A stretch of DNA of 64,000 nucleotides from Clostridium sp. (GTDB taxonomy: Bacteria > Bacillota > Clostridia > Lachnospirales > Lachnospiraceae). The notes under the pieces are model-generated. The model did not search any database. It saw only the letters and a list, made by a program, of their open reading frames with translations, and was not told where the DNA came from. Positions 26,378 to 34,587 of the stretch are shown one piece after another (positions within the stretch are counted from its first letter, which is position 1; each line of letters begins with the position of its first letter). The stretch covers positions 38,476-102,475 of the forward strand of contig JAISOV010000052.1 in assembly GCA_031275405.1 (NCBI GenBank). The letters run 5' to 3'. The translations under genes were made by a program, and so were the position numbers.

Positions 26378-28150
26378 TCAGCCCGCCGGCTTACCTAGGG
26401 CAGCCGCAGATGGCTGCGTCTCCTCTTTCTGGATCCCCAGATAAGGCAGGATGTTTTCATACAGCTGCCGGATGACCGGCGCGGCTATCTGACCTCCATA
26501 ATACACCCCTTTGGGATTATGTACAATAGCCAATGCGATCACCTGCGGATCCTGCGCGGGCGCAAAACCTAGAAAAGACGCGATGTAGACGCCGTTCTGC
26601 CGGGGCAGGGTCTGGCTCGTGGCTGTTTTGCCGCCTATGTGGAAGCCCTCCACCTTGCCGTTTTTTCCGGTTCCCTCCGCCACCACCAGTTCCAGGATCC
26701 CGCGCAGGGTCTGTGAAGTCTCTTCCGAGAGGATCCGCTCCGTGACCGGATAGTCCAGTTCCTCCACCGTCGCGCCGTCCGGCCCCGTCACTCTGACTCC
26801 GAAATGCGGCGTGACGCGATTCCCGCCGTTGAGGATGGAGGCCGCCGTAGCCAGAAGCTGAATGGGCGTGATCTGGAAAGACTGCCCGAAGGACACGGTG
26901 GCAAGCTCCACATTTCCCATATTTTCCGGCTTGTGCATGATGGTTCCCGCTTCTCCCGGCAGATCCACCCCGGTTTTTTTCAGCAGGCCGAACTTCTGAA
27001 AATAATCAAAGAACGTATCCACGCCAATATTCAGGCCGATGGTGACAAAGGCGGGGTTACAGGAGTTCATGGTGGCGTGGACGAAATCCTGTGTGCCGTG
27101 TCCCGTGACTTTCGCGCAGCGGATCCGGCGGTCGTCCACGACGATATAACCGGGGCAGTGGAAAGTATTGCTGACGCTGACGGAACCGGATTCCAGGCCT
27201 GCCGCCGCCGTTATGATCTTGAAAGTGCTTCCCGGCTCGTAGGTGTCGTTGATACAGCCGTTTCGCCAGACAGCGTTGAGGATGTTCTGCTCCTCCTTGG
27301 CTGTAAGGCCCTGCGGTGTTCCCTCCGGAAGCTCATAGGGGGCATTCAGATCAAATTCCGGCAGATCCACCATCGCCATGATCTCGCCGTTTTGCGGATT
27401 CATCACCAGTATGGACACTCCGTCCGCCTGCTTGGTCGCCATGGCCTGCTTCGCGAGCTGGGTGGCGTATGCCTGGATGTTCATATCCAGGCTGATGTGC
27501 AGATCGTTCCCTGCCGTCGGTTCCTGGCGGCGTTCCCCCGCCGCCTCTATCTCAAGGCCCTTAGCGTCGGTTATCGTAAGGATGTTGCCGGGCTGGCCTT
27601 GCAGGTATTTTTCATAAATGACTTCCAGACCGATGATCCCTTGGTTATCCCCTCCGGTAAAGCCCATGACCTTGCTTGCCAGCTCCCCGAAAGGGTAATA
27701 CCTTTTATAGTCTTCATCTACTTTCACTCCTGCTAAATCGTATTCCCGGATCCGGTCGCCGGTCGCTTTGTCTACGTTGCTTTTGATCCGTTCGAGGGAG
27801 GTGTATTTTTCCACACGTGTCTTGACGTATTCTTCGGTCAGCCCAAGTTCCCTGCAGAGCATTTCGACCACCTGCCCGGGGTCTTCGATCTGGTTGTGGA
27901 TGACCGAAATCGTACAGACGGTCTTGTTGTCCGCAAGAACCGTGCCGTTGCTGTCCAGAATCCGCCCCCTCTGCGCCTTGATACTCCGCTCCCTTTCGTG
28001 AAGCTGGTCGGCAAGCCGGGAATAGTGGTCGGCGCGCCATACCATCAGGTAGACCAGACGCCCGAACAAAAAGAGCAAGGCCCCGGTGCAGAGGAAAAAG
28101 ACGATCAGGATTTTTTTTCGGTGGAAGATCTTGTTATTATTGGAAAACAT
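26378..28150 (-). CDS. Class B penicillin-binding protein (SpoVD/PBP2-like)
   Basis: A peptidoglycan transpeptidase anchored by one N-terminal membrane segment (about residues 13-35) with a PBP dimerisation domain and a C-terminal transpeptidase domain. Active-site motifs are STFK (serine near residue 308), SCN, and GGKTATSQT, where the third motif reads KTA instead of the usual KTG. It has no PASTA domains, unlike B. subtilis SpoVD. Length is 590 residues. It and the next class B PBP are adjacent in the dcw cluster, in the positions of pbpB and spoVD; which is vegetative and which sporulation-specific cannot be told from sequence alone. Confidence 0.9.
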   Translation of the reverse strand: MFSNNNKIFHRKKILIVFFLCTGALLFLFGRLVYLMVWRADHYSRLADQLHERERSIKAQRGRILDSNGTVLADNKTVCTISVIHNQIEDPGQVVEMLCRELGLTEEYVKTRVEKYTSLERIKSNVDKATGDRIREYDLAGVKVDEDYKRYYPFGELASKVMGFTGGDNQGIIGLEVIYEKYLQGQPGNILTITDAKGLEIEAAGERRQEPTAGNDLHISLDMNIQAYATQLAKQAMATKQADGVSILVMNPQNGEIMAMVDLPEFDLNAPYELPEGTPQGLTAKEEQNILNAVWRNGCINDTYEPGSTFKIITAAAGLESGSVSVSNTFHCPGYIVVDDRRIRCAKVTGHGTQDFVHATMNSCNPAFVTIGLNIGVDTFFDYFQKFGLLKKTGVDLPGEAGTIMHKPENMGNVELATVSFGQSFQITPIQLLATAASILNGGNRVTPHFGVRVTGPDGATVEELDYPVTERILSEETSQTLRGILELVVAEGTGKNGKVEGFHIGGKTATSQTLPRQNGVYIASFLGFAPAQDPQVIALAIVHNPKGVYYGGQIAAPVIRQLYENILPYLGIQKEETQPSAAALGKPAG

Positions 28151-28240
28151 GGCAGCCTCGTATCGCCTATCGGCTCATATTACTATACTCTATTCCCTGG
28201 CGGAAGAGGTTATGCCTTTGGGGCGGCCCGCAGCAAGCCG

Positions 28241-30403
28241 CTAGTCCGAAATAGCCGGAAAATCCCTGCCTATGAGATCTCCGGTGTCCGGATCCAGAAG
28301 TTCCCCGGTGTCCGGGTCTACCAGATACCCGGTGTCCGGATCCTTCGCAAAGGACAGCCAACGGGGCTGACCGGAATCGCCGCTTTCAGAACCGCCCTCG
28401 GAGTCGCCGCTTTCCGCACCGGAGCCGCCATTCTGGGAGCCGTCTCCCGCTTCGCCGTCATCCTGTGTCTCCTCGGCGTACTGGGTGATGATTTCCAGCT
28501 GTTTCTGCTCCAGTTCCTGGATTTCCGCTTCGCTCAGCTCTTCGGTCATGAAAATCCCCTGATAAGGAAGCACCTCCGTCAAGATATTACGGACGATTCC
28601 AGTGGCGAATTTCGCGTCGTCCTGCTTTAAGGCATTGGGACGGTCCACCACCACATAGATGGCAAGCTGCGGATCGTCCGCCGGAGCATAGCCCAGGAAG
28701 GAAACGACGTACTCCCCGTTTCCCCGCGGGAGGGTCTCCGCTGTTCCGGTCTTGCCGCCGATGGCGTATCCGGCCGGACGCGCCGTCTTTCCGGTTCTGC
28801 GCTGTCCGCCCTCTTCCATGACCACCGCGCGGCAATACTGACGTATGCGCCGGGAAGTGGCTTCCGATATGGTCTGTTTCAGCACTCTCGGCTCAATGTT
28901 CTGTACGGTCGCGCCGCTTGCGTTGGTGATTTTATCCACTACATGCGGCTCATAGTAATAGCCGCCGTTGACCAGGGAACAGAAGCCGCTGATCATCTGG
29001 ATCATGGTAACGTTGAAATTCTGCCCGAAGGAGTTGGTCGCCAGATCCGCCGCTTTCATGCTTTCCGCCGTAAAAAGGAGGCCGGCGGTTCTGGCTTCCC
29101 CCGCCAGGTCGATATTGGTCTTCAAGCCGAAGTTGTACACTGCCTGAAGCCTGCTGAACTCGTTCGCCCCGATCGCTTCGGAGATCTTCATCAGTGCCAC
29201 ATTGCAGGACCAGGCAATGGCGTCCTGAACGGTGACGGCCCCGTCACCGTAGATGTTGTGGCAATGGATGTCATGTCCGCCGATGGTCAGATAGCCGTCG
29301 CACTGATAGACTTCATTGCCGGTGATCCTGCCGATTTCCAGCCCCGCCGCCACAGTGAAGGGCTTCGCGACGGAACCGGGTTCAAACGTGTCGGAAATGC
29401 AGTAATTCCGCCACAGCTGATTCAGCGTATCATAATAAGTCTGCTCGTCCATGGCGGCAAGTTCATCTTCCGTATAATATGCGCTGATGTCCCGGGGATT
29501 ATTCAGGTCAAAAGTCGGATAGCTCGCCATCGCCAAAATATTTCCGGTGTTGACTTCCATGATGATGCAGTTCAGCTGATTGGCGCCGTCCCCCTCCCGG
29601 GCCGCGTCCGCGTGTTCATCCTGGAACTGTTTCAGGCATTTTTCCACAATACTCTGGATATTGGCGTCTATGGTACTGTGCAGCGTATATCCGTCCACTG
29701 CGGGCTTTACGGTTCTTTCCAGGCTTCTGTCGGAATTGAGGTAGCCGTATTCCCTGCCTGTGGTTCCATTGAGCATATCATTATAAAATTCTTCCAGCCC
29801 ATAAGTTCCCGTGTTGTCTCCATTCGTAAAGCCGACGACGTCGCAGGCAAGGCTGCCGTTTGGGTAGACCCGCTTGTATTCCTCTTCAAAGAAAATGCCC
29901 TGTATTCCGCTGTCCTCCCGCTGCATGTCCTGAAAGGGGCTGATCTGCTCATAGGTAAGCTGCTTCAGCGGTATATAATAGGAGGAATCGGGATGGGCGC
30001 GGATATATTCCCTGGTCTGCGCCACATCCATGCCGAAGCATTCCGCCAGCGCGTGGAGGGTGGGTTCCAGATATTTCTCCTTGCTCAGGATCAGGTTGGA
30101 ATCCAGAATCAGGTTGTAGGTCTTCTCGCTTGTCGCCAGTACCGTGCCTTTCGTGTCTAAAATATCTCCCCGCCGAAACGGCAGAGTCGTGCTTTCGTAT
30201 CTTTGCTGGGATAAGACCTGTCTGCTGTACGTTTCCCCTTTTTCACGGGTGATCAAAACCAGTCTGGCGATCAGGACGACAAAAAGAGCCAGCATCAGGA
30301 AAAACAGCAGCACCAGCTTTTTCTGCATTTTCATAGTGAAACGATTGAGTGGCTCGCTTCCCTGCGGCTTGCGCCCGAACGCCAGCTTCCTTGTTCTGTC
30401 CAT
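28241..30403 (-). CDS. Class B penicillin-binding protein with acidic repeat tail
   Basis: A second transpeptidase, 720 residues. It has an N-terminal membrane segment (about 29-50), a dimerisation domain, and active-site motifs SVAK (in EPGSVAKPF), SCN (WSCNVAL) and GGKTGTAETL, all intact. After the catalytic domain (to about 635) comes an acidic Gly/Ser/Glu/Asp stretch (about 655-690) and then three DPDTG repeats near the end (DPDTGYLV, DPDTGELL, DPDTGDLI). The start ATG has GGAGGG six bases upstream. As the first PBP after ftsL it is probably the division PBP2B/FtsI equivalent. Confidence 0.92.
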   Translation of the reverse strand: MDRTRKLAFGRKPQGSEPLNRFTMKMQKKLVLLFFLMLALFVVLIARLVLITREKGETYSRQVLSQQRYESTTLPFRRGDILDTKGTVLATSEKTYNLILDSNLILSKEKYLEPTLHALAECFGMDVAQTREYIRAHPDSSYYIPLKQLTYEQISPFQDMQREDSGIQGIFFEEEYKRVYPNGSLACDVVGFTNGDNTGTYGLEEFYNDMLNGTTGREYGYLNSDRSLERTVKPAVDGYTLHSTIDANIQSIVEKCLKQFQDEHADAAREGDGANQLNCIIMEVNTGNILAMASYPTFDLNNPRDISAYYTEDELAAMDEQTYYDTLNQLWRNYCISDTFEPGSVAKPFTVAAGLEIGRITGNEVYQCDGYLTIGGHDIHCHNIYGDGAVTVQDAIAWSCNVALMKISEAIGANEFSRLQAVYNFGLKTNIDLAGEARTAGLLFTAESMKAADLATNSFGQNFNVTMIQMISGFCSLVNGGYYYEPHVVDKITNASGATVQNIEPRVLKQTISEATSRRIRQYCRAVVMEEGGQRRTGKTARPAGYAIGGKTGTAETLPRGNGEYVVSFLGYAPADDPQLAIYVVVDRPNALKQDDAKFATGIVRNILTEVLPYQGIFMTEELSEAEIQELEQKQLEIITQYAEETQDDGEAGDGSQNGGSGAESGDSEGGSESGDSGQPRWLSFAKDPDTGYLVDPDTGELLDPDTGDLIGRDFPAISD

Positions 30404-30442
30404 CCTGTACCCTCCCGCCGCCTTGGTTCCCGGGGATCCCCT

Positions 30443-30958
30443 TTATTCTCCGGTTCCCGACAGTTTCCGGAAATAATCTCTTTTCACATCCGCATAAAGG
30501 ACGACCTGACCTTCTCCCGGAAAGACCATCCCTAATTCCCCGATGGCGACCCGCTTGATTTCTCCCAGATCTATGCCGCTTACGATCTGATTATAGTTTT
30601 CATCGTTCTGTATTTTCAGGTCATTGACCGCCACCGTCAGCTTGGTAACAGCCTGCGTCCTGGCAGTCAGCTCCGCCATCAGCCGCACGTGTCCGATCAG
30701 CAGAAAGGCCGTCAGGCATAACGCCGCCAGAAGCAACATCATATAGCCCGGGCTCATATATCTGGCTTTCTCCTGATTCTTCCGGACTTCATGGCTGGGA
30801 ATCTTTCTAGGTTCTTCCATCTGCCACGTGTCGGCTCTTGCCCGTGCCTTACGGACGGCGCTGCCGTCAACATAAGGTTCCTCGTAAGACTTCCTGTCCC
30901 TGGTATTTCCTGTTCGGCTGTCCGTCGCTGTCCGCATAGCTGCTGTTCTCCGCGCCAC
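30443..30958 (-). CDS. FtsL-like division protein (GTG start)
   Basis: A 171-residue bitopic protein: a basic, hydrophilic cytoplasmic part (1-70), one membrane segment (MMLLLAALCLTAFLLIGHV, about 72-90) and a coiled-coil outside part with LTARTQAVTKLTVAVNDLK. The position between rsmH and the PBP genes is that of ftsL, and the architecture matches. The start is GTG 30958 behind GGGGAGG; an ATG seven codons later is possible. Sequence conservation in FtsL is poor, so this is a position-plus-topology call. Confidence 0.8.
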   Translation of the reverse strand: MARRTAAMRTATDSRTGNTRDRKSYEEPYVDGSAVRKARARADTWQMEEPRKIPSHEVRKNQEKARYMSPGYMMLLLAALCLTAFLLIGHVRLMAELTARTQAVTKLTVAVNDLKIQNDENYNQIVSGIDLGEIKRVAIGELGMVFPGEGQVVLYADVKRDYFRKLSGTGE

Positions 30959-31078
30959 TTTGCTTTTCCTCCCCTAGCCTTTGTTCTTGATTCGGGTTCT
31001 ATTGGATGCTGATTTCTGATGGTTTCTTTCTATCGATCCGTTCAGGAAGCGCAAGCCCCCTGCCCATCTCTTCCTTCT

Positions 31079-32020
31079 CTAGGAACTTGAGCTTTTGCGT
31101 TCAAAGACCCGCAGCTTGGCACTTCTGGAACGTCTGTTTTCTTTTTGTTCTTCCGCGCTCGGCAGGATGGGTTTTCTGGTCACGACCTTCCCCTTAGACA
31201 GCCGGCCGCATACACACACCGGAAACTTTGGCGGACAGGTGCAGGGGGCTTGGTTTTTCTGAAAAACCGTCTTTACGATCCGGTCTTCCAAAGAATGGAA
31301 AGTAATGACGCAGATCCGTCCTCCGGGATTCAGCATGGCAATAAAATCATCCAGACTCTCTTTCAGTACCGAAAGTTCCCGGTTGCACTCAATGCGGAGC
31401 GCCTGGAACGTCCTTTTGGACGGATGTCCGTCCCTGCGCATTTTTGCCGGGATCGCGGCCCGAATGGCCTCATTCAGCTCAAAAGTCGTCCGCATTTCTT
31501 TTTTCTGCCTTGCCGCTACGATGTGTTTCGCGATATTCCCGGCAAACCGTTCCTCCCCGTACTCCCGGATCAGGCGGCACAGTTCCGTTTCAGGATACCG
31601 GTTTACGATTTCTTTTGCCGTCAGGAGCCCGTTCTGATCCATGCGCATATCCAGTTCCCCGTCAAAGCGGTAAGAAAACCCTCTGGACGGCTCGTCCAGC
31701 TGATAGGAGGACACTCCCAGATCCAGCAGGATCCCGTCCAGCTTCTCCGCTCCGAACTGTTCCAGCCGCCGTCTGGCGTTGCTGTAGTTGTCCCGCAGGA
31801 GGGTGACTTTCTCCCCAAATTCCGCCAGACGGCTCGCGGCCGCTCTGACGGCGTCCTCATCCTGATCCATCGCGTACAGATGGCCGCCCGCGAGCCTGCG
31901 GCAGATCTGGAACGCATGTCCGCCTCCTCCCGCTGTTCCGTCCAGATAAAGACCTTCCGGCTTCACCCGCAACTGTTCCACCGCTTCCGTAAGCATTACG
32001 GAATGATGCTGAAAGTCCAT
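31079..32020 (-). CDS. rsmH: 16S rRNA (cytosine-1402-N4)-methyltransferase RsmH
   Basis: RsmH (MraW) methylates C1402 of 16S rRNA. The 313-residue protein has the SAM-binding DGTAGGGGHA near the N-terminus, LDLGVSSYQLDEPSRGFSYR, and the C-terminal motif ITFHSLEDRIVK. GGGAGAACAGGG precedes the ATG. It follows mraZ by 22 bp. The order mraZ-rsmH-ftsL-pbp is the classic start of the dcw cluster. The C-terminus is basic (NRRSRSAKLRV), as in homologues. Confidence 0.97.
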   Translation of the reverse strand: MDFQHHSVMLTEAVEQLRVKPEGLYLDGTAGGGGHAFQICRRLAGGHLYAMDQDEDAVRAAASRLAEFGEKVTLLRDNYSNARRRLEQFGAEKLDGILLDLGVSSYQLDEPSRGFSYRFDGELDMRMDQNGLLTAKEIVNRYPETELCRLIREYGEERFAGNIAKHIVAARQKKEMRTTFELNEAIRAAIPAKMRRDGHPSKRTFQALRIECNRELSVLKESLDDFIAMLNPGGRICVITFHSLEDRIVKTVFQKNQAPCTCPPKFPVCVCGRLSKGKVVTRKPILPSAEEQKENRRSRSAKLRVFERKSSSS

Positions 32021-32042
32021 CCCTGTTCTCCCTTGCCGTCCA

Positions 32043-32474
32043 TCAGATCGTCAGCCCTAAACTCTCCATCGCAGCGGTGATTTCATCCATATTGCTGTCG
32101 GCATTGACGTCTTCCCATCTGCCCTTGCTCCAGATTTCAATGCGGCTCCCCACTCCCACCAGCACGATGTCTTTATCCAGACCCGCAAACTCTCTTAAAT
32201 TTCCGGGTATCAGTATTCTGCCTTGCTTGTCCGCTTCCACGGCGGCGGCTCCCGCCAGAAAGAAACGCGCAAATCGCCTTGCTTCCTTGTTGATCAGCGG
32301 CAGTGAAGTCAGCTTCTGTTCAAAAGCATTCCAGTCCTGATTGGCATACACGAACAGACATCCGTCCATCCCCTTCGTTACCACGAATTCTTCTCCCAGA
32401 ATCTCCCGGAACTTCGAGGGGATGATCAGTCTGCCTTTCGCGTCGATCGTATGATGGTACTCGCTCATGAACAT
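32043..32474 (-). CDS. mraZ: Transcriptional regulator MraZ
   Basis: MraZ is an AbrB-like, ring-forming DNA-binding protein that regulates the dcw operon. The 143-residue protein has two SpoVT/AbrB-type repeats: [19 protein letters not shown] at the start and AAAVEADKQGRILIPGNLR in the middle. I take ATG 32474 (MFMSEYHH), the usual family start; a GTG three codons upstream is possible. The ribosome site is weak (AAAGG). Upstream lie four MraZ boxes and a promoter. A second, truncated copy of the gene start lies at 34453-34587. Confidence 0.95.
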   Translation of the reverse strand: MFMSEYHHTIDAKGRLIIPSKFREILGEEFVVTKGMDGCLFVYANQDWNAFEQKLTSLPLINKEARRFARFFLAGAAAVEADKQGRILIPGNLREFAGLDKDIVLVGVGSRIEIWSKGRWEDVNADSNMDEITAAMESLGLTI

Positions 32475-32528
32475 ACCGGTCACAGCCTTTCAAAGCAGCC
32501 TGCCATAGGGCCGCAAAGCTTATCAAAT

Positions 32529-32568
32529 ACTCCACTTTGCTCCACTTCACCCCACTTTGTACCACTTT
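32529..32568 (-). promoter_or_regulatory. MraZ operator: four 10-bp boxes
   Basis: On the minus strand four boxes follow at exact 10-bp period: AAAGTGGTAC, AAAGTGGGGT, GAAGTGGAGC, AAAGTGGAGT (32559-32568, 32549-32558, 32539-32548, 32529-32538). Published MraZ sites are GTGG- or AAAGTG-type direct repeats with one box per helical turn upstream of mraZ, so this is very probably the autoregulatory operator. It lies just after the predicted transcription start, where binding would repress. Confidence 0.85.
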
Positions 32569-32575
32569 TAATACA

Positions 32576-32604
32576 ATCTTAATCTATCTGATAAAAATTT
32601 GCAA
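32576..32604 (-). promoter_or_regulatory. Promoter of the mraZ (dcw) operon
   Basis: TTGCAA (32599-32604), a 17-bp spacer and TAAGAT (32576-32581) on the minus strand, directly upstream of the MraZ boxes. The same arrangement with TTGCCA and TAAAAT occurs in the second repeat copy at 34679-34707. Nothing else resembling a promoter lies between this point and mraZ. Confidence 0.6.
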
Positions 32605-32782
32605 TGGTAATTTGAGGAAAATTCTTGGATTTGTAAGCCAAAAATACGGTCCGGCAGGAAGATCCCACGAAACCAACGCGTACATCCAGCCGCTGTCAGA
32701 CGGAACCTGCCCGGCAATGACAAAAAGTGTTACTACTCAACAGGAACAGCGGTATAGTGACAAAAAGAGGACTACACGGCAG

Positions 32783-32825
32783 AAAAATCCCGCTGAAACC
32801 TGAAAAATAAGATTTCAACGGGATT
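32783..32825 (-). terminator. Terminator between cargo genes and the mraZ promoter
   Basis: A 13-bp stem with one mismatch (32786-32798 with 32813-32825, 14-base loop) is followed on the minus strand by TTTTTC. It would stop transcripts from the lipoprotein gene before they enter the mraZ promoter. The rest of 32826-32986 holds no gene that I can see. Confidence 0.7.
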
Positions 32826-32986
32826 TTGACGATTTTTCTATTTCAATGGGTCGCGCGGATTTCGCAGCAAAGTCTCGGATGTACGCCACGGTTTATCGAC
32901 CCTGCGTGGGGGTGAGGTCATAGACCAATAGACCAACCGAAATTGCATATTGCTTTACTGTCCATTGGCACTCCTGGAGGCGTCAA

Positions 32987-33625
32987 TTAGGTTTCGTTTT
33001 GCGTATCTTCATAAATTGAAGTGAAGCGTTCCCGGCTAAATTCCACTTCATGATTCACATAGTCAATATAGTTATGATACGTTTCACTTGATGAGAGTTC
33101 TTCTATTGCGTTACTATTTAACTCAATGGATGAATTAGGCATTCCTTGACCTAGCCTCCCATCAGTCTCAGCCGCTGCTATCAAAACATAATATTTCCCC
33201 GTTTCAAGCAGTCTGTCCCCTTCTAACAACGATATGCTGCTGCCGTCATAATTTACGCCGCCATGTTTGAAAAACTCAATGGGTTCATCAAGTTTCAAAT
33301 TGCCTTTCAGATTGTCGATCACAACAATCGAATACACAGTATACGGCTTTCCTGCGATAGTACCATTTTCATTTTCACGCACATTGGAGTATTCCGTTCT
33401 TAATTCAGCGTCAACCCTTGCAACGAAAACATAGTCGCCCCAGCCTACTATTTCTTTTGGATTGTCTACATTTACCATGAAGCTCCCATCAGCATATTCC
33501 ACCGGTATCTGTGTGCTTAACGCAAAGCTGTCATATACCTTTGACACTTCGTTGCCGTCTTGACTACAAGCAACAGCTGTGGCAGCTAACACAATAGCTA
33601 TCACTAGTGCTACGATTTTTTTCAT
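32987..33625 (-). CDS. Secreted lipoprotein of unknown function
   Basis: A 212-residue protein with a lipoprotein signal: MKKIVALVIAIVLAATAVAC, the lipobox cysteine near residue 20 (TAVAC-S). The mature part is acidic, without recognised motifs; segments such as GDYVFVARVDAEL, YTVYSIVVIDNLKGNLK and GKYYVLIAAAE suggest a beta-rich extracellular domain. GGGAGGAA precedes the chosen ATG (33625); an upstream in-frame ATG lacks such a site. Codon use is visibly more AT-rich than in its neighbours. It follows the protease gene by 67 bp in the same direction and may act with it at the cell surface. Confidence 0.8.
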   Translation of the reverse strand: MKKIVALVIAIVLAATAVACSQDGNEVSKVYDSFALSTQIPVEYADGSFMVNVDNPKEIVGWGDYVFVARVDAELRTEYSNVRENENGTIAGKPYTVYSIVVIDNLKGNLKLDEPIEFFKHGGVNYDGSSISLLEGDRLLETGKYYVLIAAAETDGRLGQGMPNSSIELNSNAIEELSSSETYHNYIDYVNHEVEFSRERFTSIYEDTQNET

Positions 33626-33692
33626 AAATATTTCCTCCCATTTTTTGTGTTTCACATGATTTCACTCGGCTTTCGCAGTAATCCAAACACGA

Positions 33693-34190
33693 TCAGTATA
33701 ATGCTGCGGCGGCATCATATGAATCTTTGTCGTCTTGGACTAAAACCGTTGGGAAATATGCGGCTCCAGTCATAACTGCATTTGTATTTGACGGATTATG
33801 CCCCAAGCCTAAAGCGTGTCCCAGTTCGTGCGCAGCAACAGATTTTTTCGCGTTAGCGCTTAAACTGCTCATACCATAGATGTTAAAATATATTGTGGCA
33901 TTATCTTTGTCTCTGTATCCGTAATAGCCAGCTGTTGCCGAATTTATGTCGGTTACGAATAAATCCTGAATAACAGATAAGCTATCCTCTCGAATAACAC
34001 CACTCTTGTAATGATTCCATAAATTCATTCCCCATACAGTTTGGCTATAATATGTCGTATTGTAATCCCAATCTAAATGCCCCCCTGAATCTACATTATC
34101 GCCCGTACCTAAGTATGAAGTCGCACATGCTGTTGAATCATTCACAACGAACATGGAAACCACCAATAGAGCGATCATAAATTTTTTCAT
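33693..34190 (-). CDS. Secreted matrixin-like zinc metalloprotease
   Basis: A 165-residue protein with a signal peptide (MKKFMIALLVVSMFVV, cleavage probably in the NDSTACATS region) and a metzincin active site HELGHALGLGH near residues 121-131, with a Met-turn (NAVMTGAAYF) about ten residues later. This is the minimal M10/matrixin-type catalytic domain with three zinc histidines and a catalytic glutamate, and all are present. No pro-domain with a cysteine switch is visible. AT-rich codon use contrasts with the surroundings. Likely substrates are unknown. The next gene, a lipoprotein, is probably co-transcribed. Confidence 0.87.
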   Translation of the reverse strand: MKKFMIALLVVSMFVVNDSTACATSYLGTGDNVDSGGHLDWDYNTTYYSQTVWGMNLWNHYKSGVIREDSLSVIQDLFVTDINSATAGYYGYRDKDNATIYFNIYGMSSLSANAKKSVAAHELGHALGLGHNPSNTNAVMTGAAYFPTVLVQDDKDSYDAAAALY

Positions 34191-34452
34191 GCAAATATTC
34201 CTTTCTTATGTTATATATTGCTATTGCGTTCTGGTGCTGTAGTTTTTGCCGCAGCCCCTTGTCTCGGGAATTGTTATCGCCTCCATAAGACGCTTGATTC
34301 CGCTGTGGTGGCGAAATACACTGCCGATTTGCGGAAAAGCGCCACAATTTGTCTGGTCGTCCTAACCATTTCTGCCATATAGATTGAATAACCCTGTTTT
34401 TTCTGCAACTTTCCGTGGACTTCCCCCAACCGGGAGCGCCGCACTCTTGCCC

Positions 34453-34587
34453 TCAAATATTATGCCATGGCTCTGCCAACTTTCCAAGAGCTTTGCGCAA
34501 AATCTCTCGCAGAATCTCCCGGAACTTTGAAGGGATGATCAGCCTGCCTTTCGCGTCGATCGTATGATGGTACTCGCTCATGAACAT
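34453..34587 (-). pseudogene. Truncated second mraZ start (mraZ')
   Basis: From ATG 34587 the first 26 codons match intact mraZ in amino acid sequence ([20 protein letters not shown] and on to REIL), then the frame runs 18 unrelated codons ([11 protein letters not shown]...) to a stop. Over the matching codons I count three base differences from mraZ, all synonymous (Arg, Pro and Ser codons). The gene fragment belongs to repeat R2. It retains a promoter and MraZ boxes, so a short peptide could still be made. Confidence 0.85.

Larger units (their letters stand above)
32397..32790. repeat. Direct repeat R1: 5' end of mraZ and its upstream region
   Basis: About 394 bp here are repeated, with an estimated 90% identity by eye, at 34510-34893 in the same orientation. 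R1 covers the first 26 codons of mraZ from the ATG, the leader, four MraZ boxes, the promoter and about 190 bp upstream. The repeats bracket a 1.7-kb AT-rich cargo with two genes. Recombination between the copies would remove about 2.1 kb. Confidence 0.93.

Noticed and set aside
28943..30160. A 405-codon open frame opposite a PBP gene
   Set aside because: Antisense to an intact transpeptidase gene; no domain or start signal recognised.
34274..34456. Minus-strand frame upstream of the protease gene
   Set aside because: No ribosome site, no recognisable domain, unusual composition; likely non-coding remnant next to mraZ'.
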